NCBI GenBank assembly: GCA_009767595.1
Contig: VSDK01012532.1
Span: forward strand, 52,023 to 116,022
Source: Symbiodinium kawagutii
Lineage: Eukaryota > Sar > Dinophyceae > Suessiales > Symbiodiniaceae
Length of the DNA stretch: 64,000 nucleotides
Direction of reading: 5' to 3'
Below, one piece after another: positions 10,701-23,885 of this stretch. How positions within the stretch are numbered: the stretch's first letter is position 1; every line of letters starts with the position of its first letter. The position numbers were made by a program, and so were the translations under genes. Below the pieces are notes generated by a model. It made no database searches. It saw nothing but the letters and a program-made list of their open reading frames with translations, and was not told the DNA's origin.

Positions 10701-13700
10701 ATTTATATTTTTTTTGAGAGAGAGAGAGAGCTAGCAAGTACATTGATTATATAATAGATTTATATCTAGACATTTCCCCAAGCTACATAGCAACTTGAAT
10801 TTCCTAACAATGGTGCTTGGGGAGGTACCACTGGGTCACATTTCATTGCACCCAATCTTCAGCACCATTCTTTTCCTTATTTGAGCTGCACCCATGGGCC
10901 TGGTCAGCTCATCAAATCATCACTCGATACTTGGTCAAGTTGCTATGGCACTCAGAAAAAAAGTCGTTGAACACTCCTTTCCTATCCGATACTTAAGCCA
11001 ACAACAGCGCGGTGATAAGCCCAGTGCTTCAGTGTTGAACCAGCAGCGGGGACAGCCCAGCTGTGCAGTTTCGGCGCTTCTTCAAGTCCATGATCTCAGG
11101 GACAGCCTCGATCACCATATCCACATCCTGTGCCACCCGAACTCCGATGGTTGTCTGCGTGGTGGTTGAACCACCCTGCTGTAAAATATGATGAGCCAAT
11201 CAACCAACCATCTCATGTTCAGCTCATTGAGCTTCAGGATAATTTTGCCACTCCTATCACTAGTTGATGCAAATGATGCTGGATTTTAGGGATAATTCAT
11301 GGACATACCGGGCTCCCATCTGAAATCACAGCGTGACAGCAGTCTGGGTCTTGGGCTAAACAAATCACTCAAGGCTCCTCTAAAGTTCCTTTGGAATTCT
11401 GCACACATCAAGATGCGAGTAGCAAGTACCAACAGGATACGAGTGACAAATCTTCAAGTCCCTGAAAAGCATGCGATTCAGTCGCAAAGTCCTTCTTTTG
11501 TCCCCGTTCTTGCATCCATAAAAATGCGCTGAGACTTGCCGAATGGATGTCCAATCAGGGACTGAGCAAACATCTTGGAAGTTGACCAAGTAGGCTCTAC
11601 AGATCTGAGAAATGCTGGAAGAATGCTACGCCAAATGAGGCTGTCCAGAAAAAAATGATTCCTCGTCACCTTAATCTGGAGATCATTCTCAGTAGCGAAG
11701 CCACTCGTTTCACAAGATGGTACCTGCTTGGTAGGTAATGTGTTTCGTTTACTGTTGGTTCAGTGCCAATTGTGGTAGGTACGAGTAGCTGGTTGTTCAT
11801 GCCCGTATGAACCAACAAACCTGCTGGCTGATTCTCCCTCTAACTGACCATGTTTGAAGATACAATGAATATGTTTACCGTTGTGAACCATTCCTAACAA
11901 TGGCTTAAGTCTTATCAACCCTCTAAAAAAGCAACAAAAAAAAACGTGTTCATCATAGCACTTGGCCCATATTTGACAATGGTTTAAGTCTCATGATTCC
12001 AAATAAATGCCTTAATCGTGGCAGTTTGCCCAGTTAATAAACCGACAAATCCCTTTCCAGGGCACCCCTGACACCAGGGTGCACCTTGAAGTCAGCAAAG
12101 TCCAAAGTGGGCTTCAGCAGGCTGTGGTACCTCAGCCCGACCAGTAAAACACCAGTAGTTGAAGTATGTTGAAGAGCAGTTTAAAGTGGCAAAACTGGCC
12201 AACAGGTCGCTTGTGTGGGCAATGCACTACGACTAGCTGGCCGGAATTTGTACAAGCACGCAGCACAATTATATTCTAAACCACACTTGAACGATTCTTT
12301 GACCATGATGACCGTCTATCAACCAGGCTATTAATTACACCGGTATCAAACCGTCATTACAAACCGCTAGTGTCAACCATTGTACAGAATCATTGAAGTA
12401 CCCATCACTCAACATTATAGTATACTGTAACTGTTACGTTGCTGGAATCACGCACATGATGATGATCAATCATTGCCGAGCATTTCCAATCATCATAGTC
12501 AACCTTGATCAACTATGATTTACTACTAACCAGTCAACTATTCACTAGGTCAGTCATGCAAGTAACCATGTTGTCCATACCGGTATGAACCCTTCTTGAC
12601 TTACCACTAACCAGTCAACCAGGACTTGCTCTGTGACCAAACAGAAGTATCAGCAACTTTTTAGTGCCCATCATGGGTGACATTTGGTACTGAACCATGA
12701 AAGCATGGATGGTTCCTCCAGAAATGTGCGAACAGCCAAACAGCACTCAACTGTACTCAGCTCTAGTGACAAAACCCATACGCACTGTTGCCAATGCTGA
12801 AAATACACAATTCTTCAGCAGGCAAAAGAATCAGGTTTGCGGGCACTTGCAGCGCTGCAAGTGCTACAAGCAAAGGACCACAGGGAACTAGCTCTCCACA
12901 AATTGAGCTCATCCAGCCAAATGATGTTTCTTTCAGATTAAAACAGAATTTGTTTGGGTACACAACGTATGGACACAGCTGTATATGGTACCAGAAAGAG
13001 TTTCTAAAACTCAGATTCAGGGTATATCCCCATATGGGAGTCCTGAGGAAGTCAAATTAGAGGTGAAGTACTGGAATCAACGTTTCGTGAACATGTAGCG
13101 GACGTGTGCATGTGATACACCCATCTTGTTGTTGGTTGCTGTTGGTCACTGGACAGGTATCACCTTGAGCCAAGGCTCTGCTGGTACTTCTCCTTGGTCA
13201 GCTTGCCTTGGCCATCAGGTGAGGCGACTTTTGGCGACGAAAGTCGCTGGGACTAAACATGCAGCGAAACTCCTCCATTGACCATGACTGCGCGTGAGTA
13301 CGTTACTTGTTGTCTACAATTTACACTGATGATTTATTGCATACGCACAACAACTCAGACACAAGAAATCAAACACTGAAACAAAGCACTCTGAAGTCAG
13401 TGTGAAACATGATGTCTGGATAATTGACCACATGCGAATAGGGGGCTAGCGGAACCGGAACCTTTCACCCCTTTAGCCTGCTACTCAGGGGATGGTGAGT
13501 ACACATCCAAAAACCCATGGAAATGGTCCCATGGATGATGGTGAGTCCCCTTGGAGTCCCAGCAAAACCAGCGATACAATAGCTGTAGCCTGATTTCAAA
13601 ATCTCACGCCTTGGCTGTGGAGAAAACATACCTCTGTCGGCTTGGAGCGAGGCAACTCAAAATTGGCTGGCTTCTGATCGAACAAAGGGTCCATAGTGGC

Positions 13701-16700
13701 AATGGGCAACCATGGTAATTTTGGTTAGTTGACCCACCTTATAAGGTTGCTTACCATGTTTATATCCGAACTATTCATCAGTATCAACCATTACAATTAC
13801 CCACAACTACTCATTACTGATCCATGATTCTATGATCTGCTAATGCAGTTAACCACTCATTGCTCCAGCTAATCAGGACTAATCCAATGGGTTTTAATCA
13901 TGATTCTATGACGATTAGAACCCATGGCCGATCCGCACACAAATCACTGCCGACCGGTTGCCCTTCTTCAGACGGCCAGCCCAGAGAGAGTCAATCTTCT
14001 TCACACCGCCGTCCAGCCATTCCTGGTGTGCCATGGAGTGATGGACGGGGGAGACTCATGATAGCTTGTGGTTTACGGTGGTTATATCATGATTAATAGG
14101 TGAAACCGATGATTAATCATGAAATTATGATTCTATGATTAATTACTGCTAGCGGATCATAGGGTTGACCATCGTTAAGCACGGAGGACCATCATTACTT
14201 GTCATTGAGCATTGGTTAATATTGGGTATACCACATCTCACCACTGTCATCAATCTTGGCTTGTGGTTATCCATCACCATTTCTTTGCGAAGCGGAGGAT
14301 GCTGCGTCAGCCCAAGCAAAGCTTAAAAGACAAGGGAAAGCGCAAATCTTTGAATCTCATCCACACCAGCATTAAGCGTTGGTTATACCAGCTGATGAAT
14401 GTTGATGCTCATTCACCTATAATTGACAACTATATGAATCAGCTGTTGATGATATTGTACGGTAAATGATTCCGGTTTAGATGCTAGTGATCAGGTTCTT
14501 TACAACCAACATCCATGGGTGCTATGAGGCGATGTTCATTCATACTGGTGATGACAATAAGTATGAGGATTTAAAAAACAGGGGGGAAGTTGTTTTTAAA
14601 GCTTCGTCCATCTTTCGAAGAAATAGGGATCGGCAGGAAGCCATTGCCCAAAAGAAACACAATTTAGGGACCATCTGTAGGGATACTCATGTGAGAAAGA
14701 ATTTGTTTTGGGGGTGGCGTATAGCACTATTAGTGGCAGTTGCATCTACTTGGCTAGTTCCCAACAACTTGACTCGTGATTCGCTGCCATTAGACGTGAC
14801 AAATACTCCTGGCTGAAGCCCAAATGCCACATAACTACCCAGCCAAACGCCGCCCATGAATTTCAGGTACCACACAGCCAACAGCTGGAAGCAAACGCAC
14901 GCAGCTAGAAGTTCACACGTAGTGCTTGAGACATGTCCTGCAACGTCTCTGGATTCAATTTTCCGAACCAACCAGTGAATCTACTGTTGTCAGTAGGAAA
15001 ACAAATCGTTTGGGGCTGCCACCACTTTAGAAGGTGCACAAACATACTCTACATAACATACATATAACATCGATAATGTATAGACATACGGTATAGTTAA
15101 TGAATACATTGATATTAACATATAACATAGATCAATATAGTATCTAATAATAACGTCTAGACATATGGTATAGTTAATGAATATATTCATATCAATATAC
15201 AATATCATATCATATCTATGTCACATCTTCTTCATTGTTGACTTCCTTGGTGCTCAAGTCACACGTCAACCTTTCCAAAGCTTGTTCTGAACACCCTGGT
15301 GTTGGCGCCTGTTTGGCATCCTTCAGCACAACTGGAACACCCTTCTGGATGAAGCACATGGCGATGCCTCCTCCCATCCTGAGACAGGGACAACCGTGGA
15401 TATCCCCATCCTATCCCATCCTGGGTATCCCCAGGCACCTGAAAATGGCTCTTAGCAACCACCCAAAATGCATGCTTTCCCGGCAATGCTTAGTTTGGGG
15501 ATTTTGAAATCTCTAGCTCTTGAGGTGTATTTTCCATAGTTGCAAATTTTTACTGCTGTTTGAGTGATGTTGTGCTCATGACCTGAATATCATGTCTCCC
15601 ACGATTTCACCTATCATGATCATAATTTCCCCTAGTGTGACCATATGATCATCCCTGATGGTGATCAGCTTTAGCATCAGGCACTGGTTGATTGCGGTTG
15701 ATAATGGTTGATTGATCATGGGCAGAATACACAATCTTCTCGTGTTAGCCATAATCATCAAGCTATAATTGTTAGAGAACTGGGATGCCCCATGGTTCTT
15801 CATTGTTATAGTGATAAAATGTGATAAATTTGGTCTAGCGGAGTACCCCATGGCTTCCAGAATCCATTTGCGACATGCACCGCTGGCTCCATTTCTGTAT
15901 CGTGGTTTGGGTTGATCGTTGGAGAGTGATTAACAGGTTGTAATCCATGTTCATCAACCGCTATTGGTATAGTCAACTATCAGGCATATTGTCACATGTT
16001 GTTCAACCAGTACCTATCCTATCAGACTCAACTCATTTTTGCACACTAATCTGAAGAATCGGATAGCATCTTGTATGATATTGTGATCCCATCTAATCAA
16101 CATGCATTTTATTGCCAATATCATCAGCCTATTGTCATCCCCACTTGCCCACCATCCCCCAGCACAGACCTTCGCCACCGCCACGAAAGGACGTCCCGGG
16201 TGCTCCAAGGCACAATCCAGCGCCCAGGATGCCGATCTTCTTCAGCGGCAACGGCTTCTCGTCCACGCCGGGGACCTTCTGCGCCAAGCGTTCCGAAAGG
16301 AAGAGGTGTCGCAACGCAGCGCTCTCTACCTGACCAAGGGCTGGCAAAAGTGATGCTCGAGTCATGGGTGATATTATTATGGGTAAGGTCATGTCTAGAA
16401 TTTGTTGGCATAAAATTCACTAATATGGCCAATGGGAAAAACCAATAGATCATTTAATGCCAATGAATTATATAGGTTCTCATTACATTCCAGTGTATTG
16501 GGGTAGAAGATTCTATATAATGTCTAATAGTGGCCAAGTGGTTGAGCAATATGCATACTAATGGTTAATAGTGATTAAAACCAACAGCTGATAACTGCAG
16601 CTCAAGCAATGCTCAAACAACGATTAGTAGTGAGCACAACGGCCCACAATGATACATAATGCTTAATCAACAATAATGGTTTAATGGCCAAAAATGTAAT

Positions 16701-17278
16701 GCAACTACTATTGGCTAATCGTGGTGAAAACCGATGTCCACAATATCAGAATGAATGGTGGGCGAGTGTGGTTGGAAAAATAATAGGCAACAAGGTAGAT
16801 GGATGATGTGTTGCTTTATACACCACTTCAAAACATAAAAGGCATGTCACCAGTATGTCTGCCATGGCGCTTGTCATGGTTGCAAGTCAACTTTCAGTAG
16901 GGCTCTGAATCACAATCACAAACGGTGATACAAGCGCCACGCGGTATAATGTCTAGATCATAACATATATAATTATAGACAAAGAAATGAATAGATAAGT
17001 ATATCCATATACATGTATATCATAAATGTATCATTACATTTCTGTCTCTGTACTCACATTCTGGCACATGTGGAGTTTTTCAGTCATTGGCGGGGGATAT
17101 TATCAACTCCAGCTCACAACAACTCGATTCTGGGACATATCAACATCCGTCCCAACCAGCCAACCAATCGAGTGAACGACCAACTAGCCAACCAGCCAAT
17201 AAGAAACATGAAGGTTGTTTAATGGTTGGTTGATGCTTTGCCGAACAAATAAACAAACAAACAAACAAACAAACAAAC

Positions 17279-17319
<41 letters not shown>

Positions 17320-20300
17320 CATCAAAATCAAAGCACACCTTCCTACAAAGGTCCATACAACAATCCTCACATAGCCGTGGTTCCGCAGCTGGGACCCCAC
17401 AACCCGCTGCGAGGGACAGAGAAGACCAACTTGGTGAACTCTTCCATTTCCACCTGAGAACCACCGGGGCCCAGTGCTGGTGCACGCAGCACTACTTGGT
17501 GGTTTCTCAAGTCATAAGGGAGCCCTAAAAATGGCTGGTTGACTATTATAAATGGTTACCCTTCTAAGTTACTACTGGATGATAACTGGGGGTACCCCTA
17601 TGACTTGAGAAACCACCACTTGGATATCCAAACTGGTGACATTCACCATGGAGAATGAGTTCACTCACCTTATAGGGCTACCATGCCATGGTTAATATCG
17701 CTTCCTCCATAGTAACAACAGTCAGGCTCCCTGCCGTCGCCCATGAACTTTGATTTCAACCGAATGCTTGGTTGATTAGGTGGAGCCCTCAAGATCGGTG
17801 CATGCCCAACCTGATAGGACCCAGGTACCCTGGTTGGGGCCACGGCATAGGCTCAAAATTTTACAAAATACCCTCTGGTAAACTAACATGGCAATGGAAA
17901 ATCCACCATTTATGGCTGATTATGGCTGATTTCCCAGGGTTTCTCTATAAAACATGGGGATTTTCCATTGCTATGTTAGTTTAGCAGAGTGTAGATACAT
18001 TGAACATCTGAAAAGTTTCCGGAGGGTATCTCCTCGCGGATTTGGTATACACAGCGTGCAGCAGACGCAAGTGATGGCTTAGGACGCGGCATGATTATTG
18101 ACCCACAATTCTGACAACAGCCAACTGGGCCTGCAACAAAAACACATCATCTTTGATTCATCTTTCAAAAAAAACGCCATGAACCAGCATTTGCCATTGG
18201 TATGTTCCGAACCCTGATTCTTCATGCTGATGTGCGGCAAGGCCTCGCCATGAGATGTGATTGTCAATCGATGATTGTCAATAGCGACTGACACTGATGA
18301 TTGCCTATCCTCACTACTGTTCATAATCGATAAGAAAAAAAACAAATAAACCGCAAAAATAATCTGCCTCTTGAAAGATTTCAGACGTGAAAGACAACGC
18401 CATGAACCACTATGTATATATATATATATATATCTGTTGTTCATCATCCTTGACCCGCCCAGTTTACAAGTCCATAAAACCCAGTCAACTCATCTGCTGC
18501 ACCTGCAAGCCCTCTCGGAAGCTCTTGTTGCTGCATGCGGCTTCGAAGCACTTGATGATGGACCTGCAGACCGCAAGTTGCCATGGTGCCTGTCCTGCGC
18601 GTTATGTCACAAAACCGATCGCAAGTTGTGTGGATTTGGGACAAAGGTAGAAGTCAAAGAACTTAAAGACATCCTTCACTGTTTATTGATTGCAATTCCA
18701 TGACACGTCATCAATTTCACTCACAATCACCAGCTCAACGCAGACGCATGCTGAAATGCAAGTGTCAAAGATTTCTCACATCCTCATGTGGTGGTTTCTC
18801 AAAATAGGGATCCTCCAAATCATCCTTTATGTCAGTCACTTACAGCAATGAACCAACCATATCTTCGGGCTTAATTGGCTTAAGCAACCACCATATTGGT
18901 CTTATGGTTGGTTCACTGTCGCTTCTTATCCCCTATAGCCACTATAATCCCCTATGACTAACCACTATTATCCCTTATAACCAACCACCATCACCCCCTG
19001 GAATCAACCACATTGAACCACTATAATCATGTGGATGACACACCAACAACGGCCACGTGCCGGCAACCACCGGCCAGCACCTCGCCTGGGTGCGATCATC
19101 AATGGCGCAGCGTTCACTGCAGTGTTCAAGCCGGACTCCAAGCCACCGGCGGCCACCATGAACCTCGGAGATGTGGGGAAGTTGTGTCAACCATCCATCG
19201 AAGGTCCCAAAATGGATGGTTGTGATTGACCTGTACACAGGGAATCATTGAGTAATCATGCAGTAATCATGCAGTAATCGTTGCAGTAAGTTATCATTTA
19301 CAAGCTTATGAACTAGTTTAATCATAAACCATCAGCCATCAGTAAAAAAGTAACTCAGGAATGATGCATACACATGCCTCAAACAGCTCGAATTTTGAAG
19401 GAATCCCTGTGAAAAAAATGACCGATCAATCGTACATCTCGGATGCCGTGTATTGACCAACACCCAACTATCTCAAAGAATACCTATGAGCAACTCTCAA
19501 GCCTGTGGTACCAAAGGGCCCAAGAAACGAACATGTGCTTTAGCACCAAGTCAACGAGATTTGCCAATAGATTCTGAAGCGTACACGTGGTATCCATTGA
19601 CCACCAAGCTGGCTAAGTTTGCTCGATACGGTTTCCAATTCTAAAAAAGGGTCAATCATGGTTGATGAAATTTGACCTGCTTGATGATCAAATATGTGAT
19701 GATCAAAGGTGGTCGATAGGCTGGTCAAGACTGGCTACTGAGCTGCTTAGATCTGCCAAGTTGAGATCAACATCGTTGCTGGCGCCTTCGCCCATCCAAC
19801 GGCCGGCCTAGCCTGTTGGTCTTGTGCACTTCTCGCTTGGAAATGGGTGCAGGTGGGTGGTTCAAGGCCCAGTCTGCCGCCTCCTGGAGGGGGAGTTCAA
19901 TTTTGATGGTTGATGGAGAATGGCTGATGGTTAATGTTTAATGTTCAATGTTTAATGTTCAACGTTTAATGTTCAATGTTTAATGTTCAATGGGTAGTGG
20001 CTAGTGGGTAGTGGTTTGCAATAATAACAGTAAATGGTGGGTGGTCCTTCGGGTGGTTGCACGATAGCTCCAGCATTTGAAATCTCCAAGGGAACTAGCG
20101 GATAGCTATGGTGAGGCATGGCCAATAGTAATCAATCATGCTCCATGATTGAAAATTATGATCTACGATGATTGTCAACCACATGGCTATAGGCTCTATA
20201 GATAAACCCTAACCCTAAAGCATAATCTAGTAAGTTGCCAACAACGCTTTATTAAAATTATGTCGCCTTGTCAAAACAGCTGCTTTTTCCGTCCCGTGGT

Positions 20301-23300
20301 CTGTGTTGTGTGATGTTTATGCTGGATGGGGTGAAGTGGGGTGGCGCATATTAACGTTCATTTGACTTGCGTCATGAAGTTGATGCTACGTCACGGATGG
20401 GATGGGGTGGACTGGGGCATGTTTACGTTCACTTGCACTTGCGTCATGAAGTTGATGCTGCGTTACGGGCGGGGTGGGGTAGGGTGGGGTGGGGCATGTT
20501 AACGTTCATTTGCACGTTCGTCAAGAAGTTGATGCTACGTCATGGAGGGGTGGGGTGAGGTGAGGTGGGGTGGGATGACGTGGGGTGGGACATGTTAAGA
20601 TTCACTTGCACTTGCGCCATGAACATTCACCTACGCGTACGGTGTTTCCAGGTCTCGCATCAACTGCGGCAGTAAAGCAAAGACATCTGGGCTCCGAACC
20701 TGGGAAATCTCTGGAAAAGCAAGTACGCACTCAAGATCAAGCGAAGGCTTCGACAGCAGGGTCAAAGCTCAATGAACCCGCGTTTGATAACAAGATGTTA
20801 TCAGTGGGTCTGGAGACGAAGTCTCCACAATGCAAGGCCCAACGACCTGCTAAAGGCATGGTCGAAACACATGAAGAAGAACAAATGAAAAGAAAATAGA
20901 AATTTCTGCTGCTGACAACTTGCCGCATTTCTCATGTGCCTGAAATTCTACTGGCATAAATCACAAAGACGCGCATTTCACCCATGTGACCAGCGGCGTT
21001 GTTCCCATGCAATTACTATGTAGACAACCCTAGCTCCCTAACCCTACGCCACTACTGATAGTTCGGGTCGTTTCTCCACCACAGCAGCGCTGGCGCCCTC
21101 CTCGATCACATCCTTGTTGGCCACAGCGTCAATGATGCCGTTCCTCGGGATTTGCCGTGCACATAGGGATTTGCGGTGCACATACCATGGACCCCAAAAC
21201 CCTATCCTTTTGCAATGGAGGTTTTTAGCCTTCAAAATATTGGTTCTGACCTTTAAAACGATGGTTTTGAGTCCACTAATGGTATGTATGCATCTGGAAA
21301 AATACATGTTATGTATGCGTATGTGATAGTTACCAATATCTGTACATTGATCATCCTGCAGTAAATGATCAATATCCCCCATATTCAATGCCTAGATCAT
21401 CTACCATGATGCGATTTCATATTCTATCTACTCCACTCGGAATGCATAATCATGCATGTCTCTCATGAACTCAGCCTTCTGGAGGGTTTTATCGAAAGAT
21501 ACATGGTGGAATGGGATAAGAAACATTTGTCGAACAAATTTCAGGGTCCAGCAAATCCAAAATAGACAGATTCCCCCCAAACCCCTGTGGTTGAAATCTA
21601 TAGACTAAGTCGACTACAAAAAACCCAGCACTTCTGCAAGTGCTTATGGTCATATCGACTGGGGTGGCACCGCTCCGACAACTGAAAATAGTCAACCGAT
21701 GCTCAACATGAATCAACAACAGTTCACCACAATCAACATGAAGTGACACAGTGTCACCAACCATGATTCACAACAGTCAACACCTATACGTCAAGCAACG
21801 ATAGTCATCATCACTTGTCACCGACAGCACCAACCAAGACCCACAGCACCGCTGTGTCGCTGCATCCCAGCATCTTCTTTGCCGCCTGAGCATTCAAAGG
21901 ATTGCCCTGCAAGATCATCTGCATCGCCTCGGTGCTGGGATTTCGAAAGTGGCACAACAACGAGGCCGTATGAATACAATGCACAAAAGCTGTATGCATA
22001 CACATGCATACGCACAAATGGACACACTCTCTCTCTCTCTGTATATATATATATATATATATATTATGTACATGTTCATAAACAAATCATACTCATATGT
22101 TTACTCAATTTATATTCAACCATAGAACTTCCAATGTAATAAATGACAATGTGTATTCATACTCATTACATGGTGATTTCCCAAAATAGGGGTACTTCCA
22201 GTTATCATTTTTTATATCAACCATTATGAGTAATAAACCAAATCCAGCCTATCTAACTCAAAATCCAAAAAATACAAGTCCAAATGTTCAACCGAATCAA
22301 TAAAACCCATAAACCGTATAAAACCCAAAAACCAACCAATAAAACCTACGACTTGTTCAAATCGGCCAATTCCAAGCACTTCCCATGGCCACCAGTGACG
22401 CCCGAGTGACGGTGGGCAGTGGGGCCACCCTTGGCAAGCGCTGAGTCCCCTGAGCGCCTGGAAGCAAACCCAGCTTCACCTGACATGGTCAGCGCTTGGC
22501 GAAGCATTAAGGGACCTAGGGATGGGTAGGGATAGCTTGGGCTGAGGACAACCATAAGGATTGTAAGGGATGGTAAGGGATGGTTAGGGATGGTTAGGGA
22601 TGGTTAGGGATGGTTGGGGATGGTTGGGGATGGTAAGGGATGGTTGGGGATGGTTGGGGACCAGTTGGGGATGGTTGGGGATGGTTAGGGTATCGCTTCT
22701 TTGCACTAAGCAAACTCAGCATCACCATCACTGGAAATGGTCAACCCATCAGTGCGCCTCAGGGAATCCCACGGAAGACTTGGGCGAGGCTACGCGGTAG
22801 TGGCAGGCCAAGCTCACTTCCTCAGCGCAAGTGCTCCTACGGCTGAAACTCCAAAACTGCTGTACCACCGTTTGGTTAGGCGGTTAGGCCACTGGTAGCT
22901 GCAACTGGCTCCACCTTTTAAGGGCCAGAAACCCCGGATCCAAACAGCTCCCTCCCAACCGTCAGTTCCAGTGTTTTCCAGTGGTGAACCTTCATTGCTT
23001 GGATGTTGGCAAGCTGGTGATGCGAACCGCCTTCCTGATACATGGTTGATGTTAGCCCAGCTGGTTGGTAAAGAAGGGGTCTGTCACTGCCTAAGAAGGC
23101 CTCTCCTCCAATTGAACAATCGTTGGCTCTATGGTTTACTCCCATGATGCCATGGTTATGTTCCACATCAAAGCCCTCCTGCGTATGCAAGTGGAATCAA
23201 GTGGAACAGGCCCTCCAGCACCTGATCTATGTTACTGCTTTGCATGATCACACGGAATCAATCTGAGTGAGTGAAAAGGTCAACAAAACACATATTGCGT

Positions 23301-23835
23301 TGTCACAATCTGTCATGCACATCTCCAATGCGCTATATCTTTGCCTCGACACCCCTTGGAGTCCCACGTATGTTGGACATGACCTCCCCAACTGATCAAC
23401 TCACCTCCCTACCAAGGATCACAGCCACCGCCCAAGGCAGGTCCGTTCAGGGCGGCCACCACAGTCTTGGGAGATGCATCGATCATGTCCATCATTTCGC
23501 TCAGCGCGGCCACGGGGTTGTTCTCCTGCCGGGAGTCCCTGCTCCGGCACCAGCGAAACATAGGGAAACTGAGCTAAACATTCGTCAAAATCTTAAACTG
23601 TTAAGCTATCATTTAATGTAAGTTTGATTTATTGTTGAACTAGATTAAACTATTATGTTTCATTCCTTGATGTCAGTAGGAAGACACGCACTTTACCAAG
23701 TACATCTACTGCTTATCAAGCAGTGAATGATGGCTATATGGGCATAGCTCATCCCAAAGTTTAAAGCATTAGTCGTAACCAAGGCCCACAACACAACCAT
23801 GTGTCCAGCTTCCCAAAAAAGCCGATCACGATTCG

Positions 23836-23885
<50 letters not shown>

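Noticed and set aside
13164..13175. TTGGCTCAAG followed by GT on the minus strand, like the 3' end of the dinoflagellate spliced leader
   Set aside because: Only about ten bases match, and it is the codons for Leu-Gly-Ser at an exon end of the multifunctional protein.
20203..20219. Chromosome end or fusion site
   Set aside because: Only two telomere-like units, inside an intron of a gene whose exons continue on both sides.
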